This document shows positions 61,744 to 64,000 of a stretch of 64,000 nt of DNA, piece by piece (within the stretch, counting starts at the first letter, position 1; every line of letters begins with the position of its first letter). The DNA comes from Haliea sp. (lineage in GTDB: Bacteria > Pseudomonadota > Gammaproteobacteria > Pseudomonadales > Halieaceae): assembly GCA_016704305.1 (NCBI GenBank), contig JADJAL010000018.1, positions 56,733-120,732 of the forward strand, written 5' to 3'. The position numbers were made by a program, and so were the translations under genes. Below the pieces are notes generated by a model. The model did not search any database. It was not told the DNA's origin and was given only the letters and a program-made list of their open reading frames with translations.

Positions 61744-62559
61744 TGAAAGCGATAGCGGATGTTGCAACGCATTCGATTGCTGAACTGGTTTCACTGGCGG
61801 GGCGCGTCGCCGTGGTCACCGGTGGCGGACGTGGTCTCGGCAAGGCGATTGCACTGCGGTTGGCCGAAGCCGGTGCCGATGTACTGATCGGTGATCGCGA
61901 CGCAGAGCTGGCTGCGGCGGCGGCGCAGGATCTGGACGCGCGTTATTCCTCGCGCGTAATCGCAACGGCAATGGATGTGACGGATTCGGAGTCAATCACG
62001 GCTGCCGCCAATCTTGCCGTGAGCCAACTCGGCAGCGTGGATATCTGGGTCAACAATGCCGGTGTCTTTCCTTCGTGCCGCTCGCCGAAATGACCGATAC
62101 GGTGTGGGACAACGTGATGGCAGTGAATACGCGCGGCGTATTCGCGGGCGCCCGCAAGCCATGCGCTGCATGACAGCGGCGGACAAGGGTGGAGTGATCG
62201 TGAACATCGCCTCCACCGCAGGTTTCCGAGGTGTCTCCCCGGGGCTGTCCGCGTACGTCGCGTCCAAGCACGCGGTGCGCGGATTGACGCGGCAACTGGC
62301 CATGGAACTTGCGCCGCATGGCATCCGCGTGCTCGGTGTCGCGCCGACCTACTGCGTGACGGAAGGTAACCTTATCGCCGCGCAGGAACTCGGCGGGCCG
62401 GATGTCACCGGCGCGGACATCGCCGCCATGGTCAGCAGCAAGCTGGGGCGGGTCGGCGTTCCGGACGATGTTGCACGCGTGGTGTTGTTCTGTGCGTCTG
62501 ACCTGTCCATCTACATGACGGGTAGCACTCTGCTCGTCGATGCGGGAGAGACGATTTAG
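61743..62559 (+). pseudogene. Short-chain dehydrogenase/reductase, two frameshifts
   Basis: An SDR of about 272 residues when restored. The first frame gives VTGGGRGLGKAIALRLAEAG, DVLIGDRDAEL and DIWVNNAGVFP. The next frame gives VPLAEMTDTVWDNVMAVNTR to GAR near 62153. The third frame gives AMRCMTAADKGGVIVNIAST, the catalytic region GFRGVSPGLSAYVASKHAVR, and ends VDAGETI at 62559. One base is missing near 62072 and one near 62155. The start is coupled to the P450 stop (TGATG), so both belong to one operon. Confidence 0.85.
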
Positions 62560-62630
62560 GAGCGAAGTGTATTGGACTACTGTATGCGTGCGTTGAGACT
62601 GCCGATGCAAGGTGATCAAAGGCGCTTACC

Positions 62631-64000
62631 GTGCTCATCGCGGTTATTGGCGTAGCGGGCTGCTCCGATACGAACGATGCTCCGCGCGCTGCAGTCGTCA
62701 GTTCAGTGCCGAACCCGATCGTCACGCAGGTAGCGGGCGGCCGGGTGTCCGGCGGATTGCGCTACGACGTCACGGCATTCGGTTATCGGGAGCAGGAGTA
62801 TTTCTTCGAGGTGAGGCCAAAACCTTCCCACGTCTGATCTGCCGCCCGCCGTGTACCGCAGCCGGATGATCGCGTGGACACCGGTGGACCCTCCCGCTTT
62901 AACGGCACCACCCTGGTGGAATGGGCTCACGTCAGCGATTTCGGGCAGTTTGAACTGACCGTGGTCATCAACGCCCTGTCGACAATGTTGGAGGAGGGAG
63001 GGCTATGCCTACGTCCTGGTCAAGTGCCGAGGAAGGCGGCGTCTGCGACCAGGGGTCACGGGTTGCACGGCTACCTCGCTGAAAGGCGTGGCTGCCGGTC
63101 GCTACGACGAGCTGCATCATCCTGGCGATGCCTGGCAGCTTCGATATTTTCAACCAGGCCCTGCAGGCCATCAAATACCGTCCGGCACCACGCCCTCGGT
63201 GGGCTGGGCGCGCTTCGTGATCGTCACGGGCTTCCAGCCTCGATCGACAAATGGTTTCCGGCGGTGCCCGCCCGGCACGGAGCTTCCTCGCCATTCGGTA
63301 TCAACGGTCCGCTCAATGCCTACCTCGCCAACGGCGCTGACCACGCTGCGCAACTGGCGGATGCCGCCCTGATCGATGCCGCCGCGCCGGCCGTCGAGCC
63401 TGCGACCTACCGGGTGCCCACATTGCACCACCTGGACGAGTCGGCCATCCGCCGCGTGCCGACGCCCGACAGCCCGCTGCATGTCACCTGGGAGGTTGTC
63501 GGCACGCCGCACACCGACCGATGGATGGCGGATCACATCCGCATACCGTCCGCGCAACCGATGGTCAAACTGAACCGGGCGGACGAGGCGCGCCGCGACC
63601 GCTGATGACTTTGGACAGGACGGTGCGCCTGGCGGCGAGATCTGCGCCCCGTCGCGCTCCACCGGCAACCTGTTTCCCCGTCTTCACGCTCAATGCCGCG
63701 CTGGGCTCGCTGCAGCACTGGCTGGAAAGCGGCATTCCGCGCCCGGCGCGCCGCGTCGAGCGCGTGCCCGCCGTGCCCGGCCACGCCAGCAATGAAGCTG
63801 GCACGGGACCTCGATGGCAACGCCATCCGGCGGGCTACAGTTGCCGATTGTTGGGGTGCCGGTGGCGAGCTACAACGGCGAAGCCTGCGTGACGGCCGGC
63901 ACGACGATGCTACCTGCCCGCCGAGCGGCTCCGGCGCTGTATCCAGCCATCAGGCTACGTGGCGCAGCTGCTGGCGGGCGTGGACGCCGCCGTGGCCAGC
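62631..64000 (+). pseudogene. Alpha/beta hydrolase domain lipoprotein, heavily frameshifted and truncated by the window end
   Basis: The first frame starts with a lipobox-like VIGVAGC followed by SDTNDAP, and reads YREQEYFFEVRPKP. From 62820 on, family-like text hops between frames: TSDLPPAVYRSRMIAWTPVD, RFNGTTLVEWAHVSDFGQF, GYAYVLV, AEEGGVCDQGSR, SLKGVAAGRYDELHHPGD, SFDIFNQALQAIKY, and then a longer clean stretch AYLANGADHAAQLADAALID through WEVVGTPHTDRWMADHIRI. After 63610 come CFPVFTLNAALGSLQHWLES, LPIVGVPVASYNGEACV and YVAQLLAGVDAAVAS at the end. This matches the Abhydrolase_10-type family (PF20091-like). At least eight shifts occur in 1 kb. The gene runs past the window. Confidence 0.7.

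Overview
This is a GC-rich, gene-dense chromosomal segment. RlmD, GlpD, phosphatidylserine decarboxylase, an MscS channel and many lipoproteins, SDRs and cytochromes P450 point to a gammaproteobacterium. A marine or aquatic lineage near Halieaceae/Cellvibrionales is my inference from gene content; no rRNA or phylogenetic marker here proves it. I see no tRNA, rRNA, CRISPR array, intact insertion sequence or prophage.

Layout. 0-5 kb: a partial gene, rlmD with an S4-domain gene, a frame-disrupted small periplasmic protein, a glycine-zipper protein, a lytic transglycosylase and a DUF2238 membrane protein. 5-9.4 kb: an alpha/beta hydrolase with an in-frame TAG, a three-gene THI5/NMT1-type ABC importer and an internally deleted glycosyltransferase. 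9.4-18.4 kb: a lipoprotein, a secreted esterase-like protein, a SulP transporter, an N-acyl-D-amino-acid-deacylase-like enzyme divergent from an AraC regulator, and an MscS-retropepsin pair. 18.4-24.1 kb: an SDR divergent from an alkylglycerone-phosphate-synthase-like/GlpD/FGGY-kinase operon. 24-33.4 kb: envelope glycan functions (YfhO-like protein, acyltransferase-SGNH fusion, methyltransferase, GtrB-like GT2, B12-binding radical SAM). 34.7-40.7 kb: a tightly coupled four-gene minus-strand operon (membrane-anchored class III aminotransferase, PHP-glycosyltransferase fusion, phosphatidylserine decarboxylase, small membrane protein). This is the best candidate for an undescribed membrane-lipid or glycoconjugate pathway. 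42-56 kb: large lipoproteins (CehA/McbA-like, ceramidase-like, esterase-like) interspersed with a P450, an HSL-type esterase and a 935-residue TPR protein. 55.8-64 kb: SDRs, a second deacylase-like amidohydrolase, TetR, P450, SDR, and a badly disrupted alpha/beta hydrolase running off the end.

Two patterns cut across the window. First, a 23-bp inverted/direct repeat family with core ATCAAGGGGTCAGAGT occurs at 4.0, 11.4 and 13.3 kb, beside or inside gene ends, and supplies the last codons of two neighbouring genes. Second, many genes are broken by single-base indels that leave clean family-like sequence in the next frame (near 2205, 13221, 34238, 43935, 47626, 61108, 62072 and 62155, and many between 62.8 and 63.9 kb). 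The mostly missing-base, run-associated pattern and the rise toward the right end suggest consensus errors or a poor contig end at least as much as real decay. I therefore give restored coordinates for these genes and flag them.

How the genes may work together (inference): the 19-24 kb operon fits interconversion of glycerol-3-phosphate, DHAP and ether-linked glycerolipids. The 34.7-40.7 kb operon couples phosphatidylethanolamine synthesis to a glycosyltransferase and an aminotransferase. The 24-33 kb block decorates surface polysaccharide or lipid-linked sugars. The lipoprotein hydrolases would act at the cell envelope on lipids or esters.
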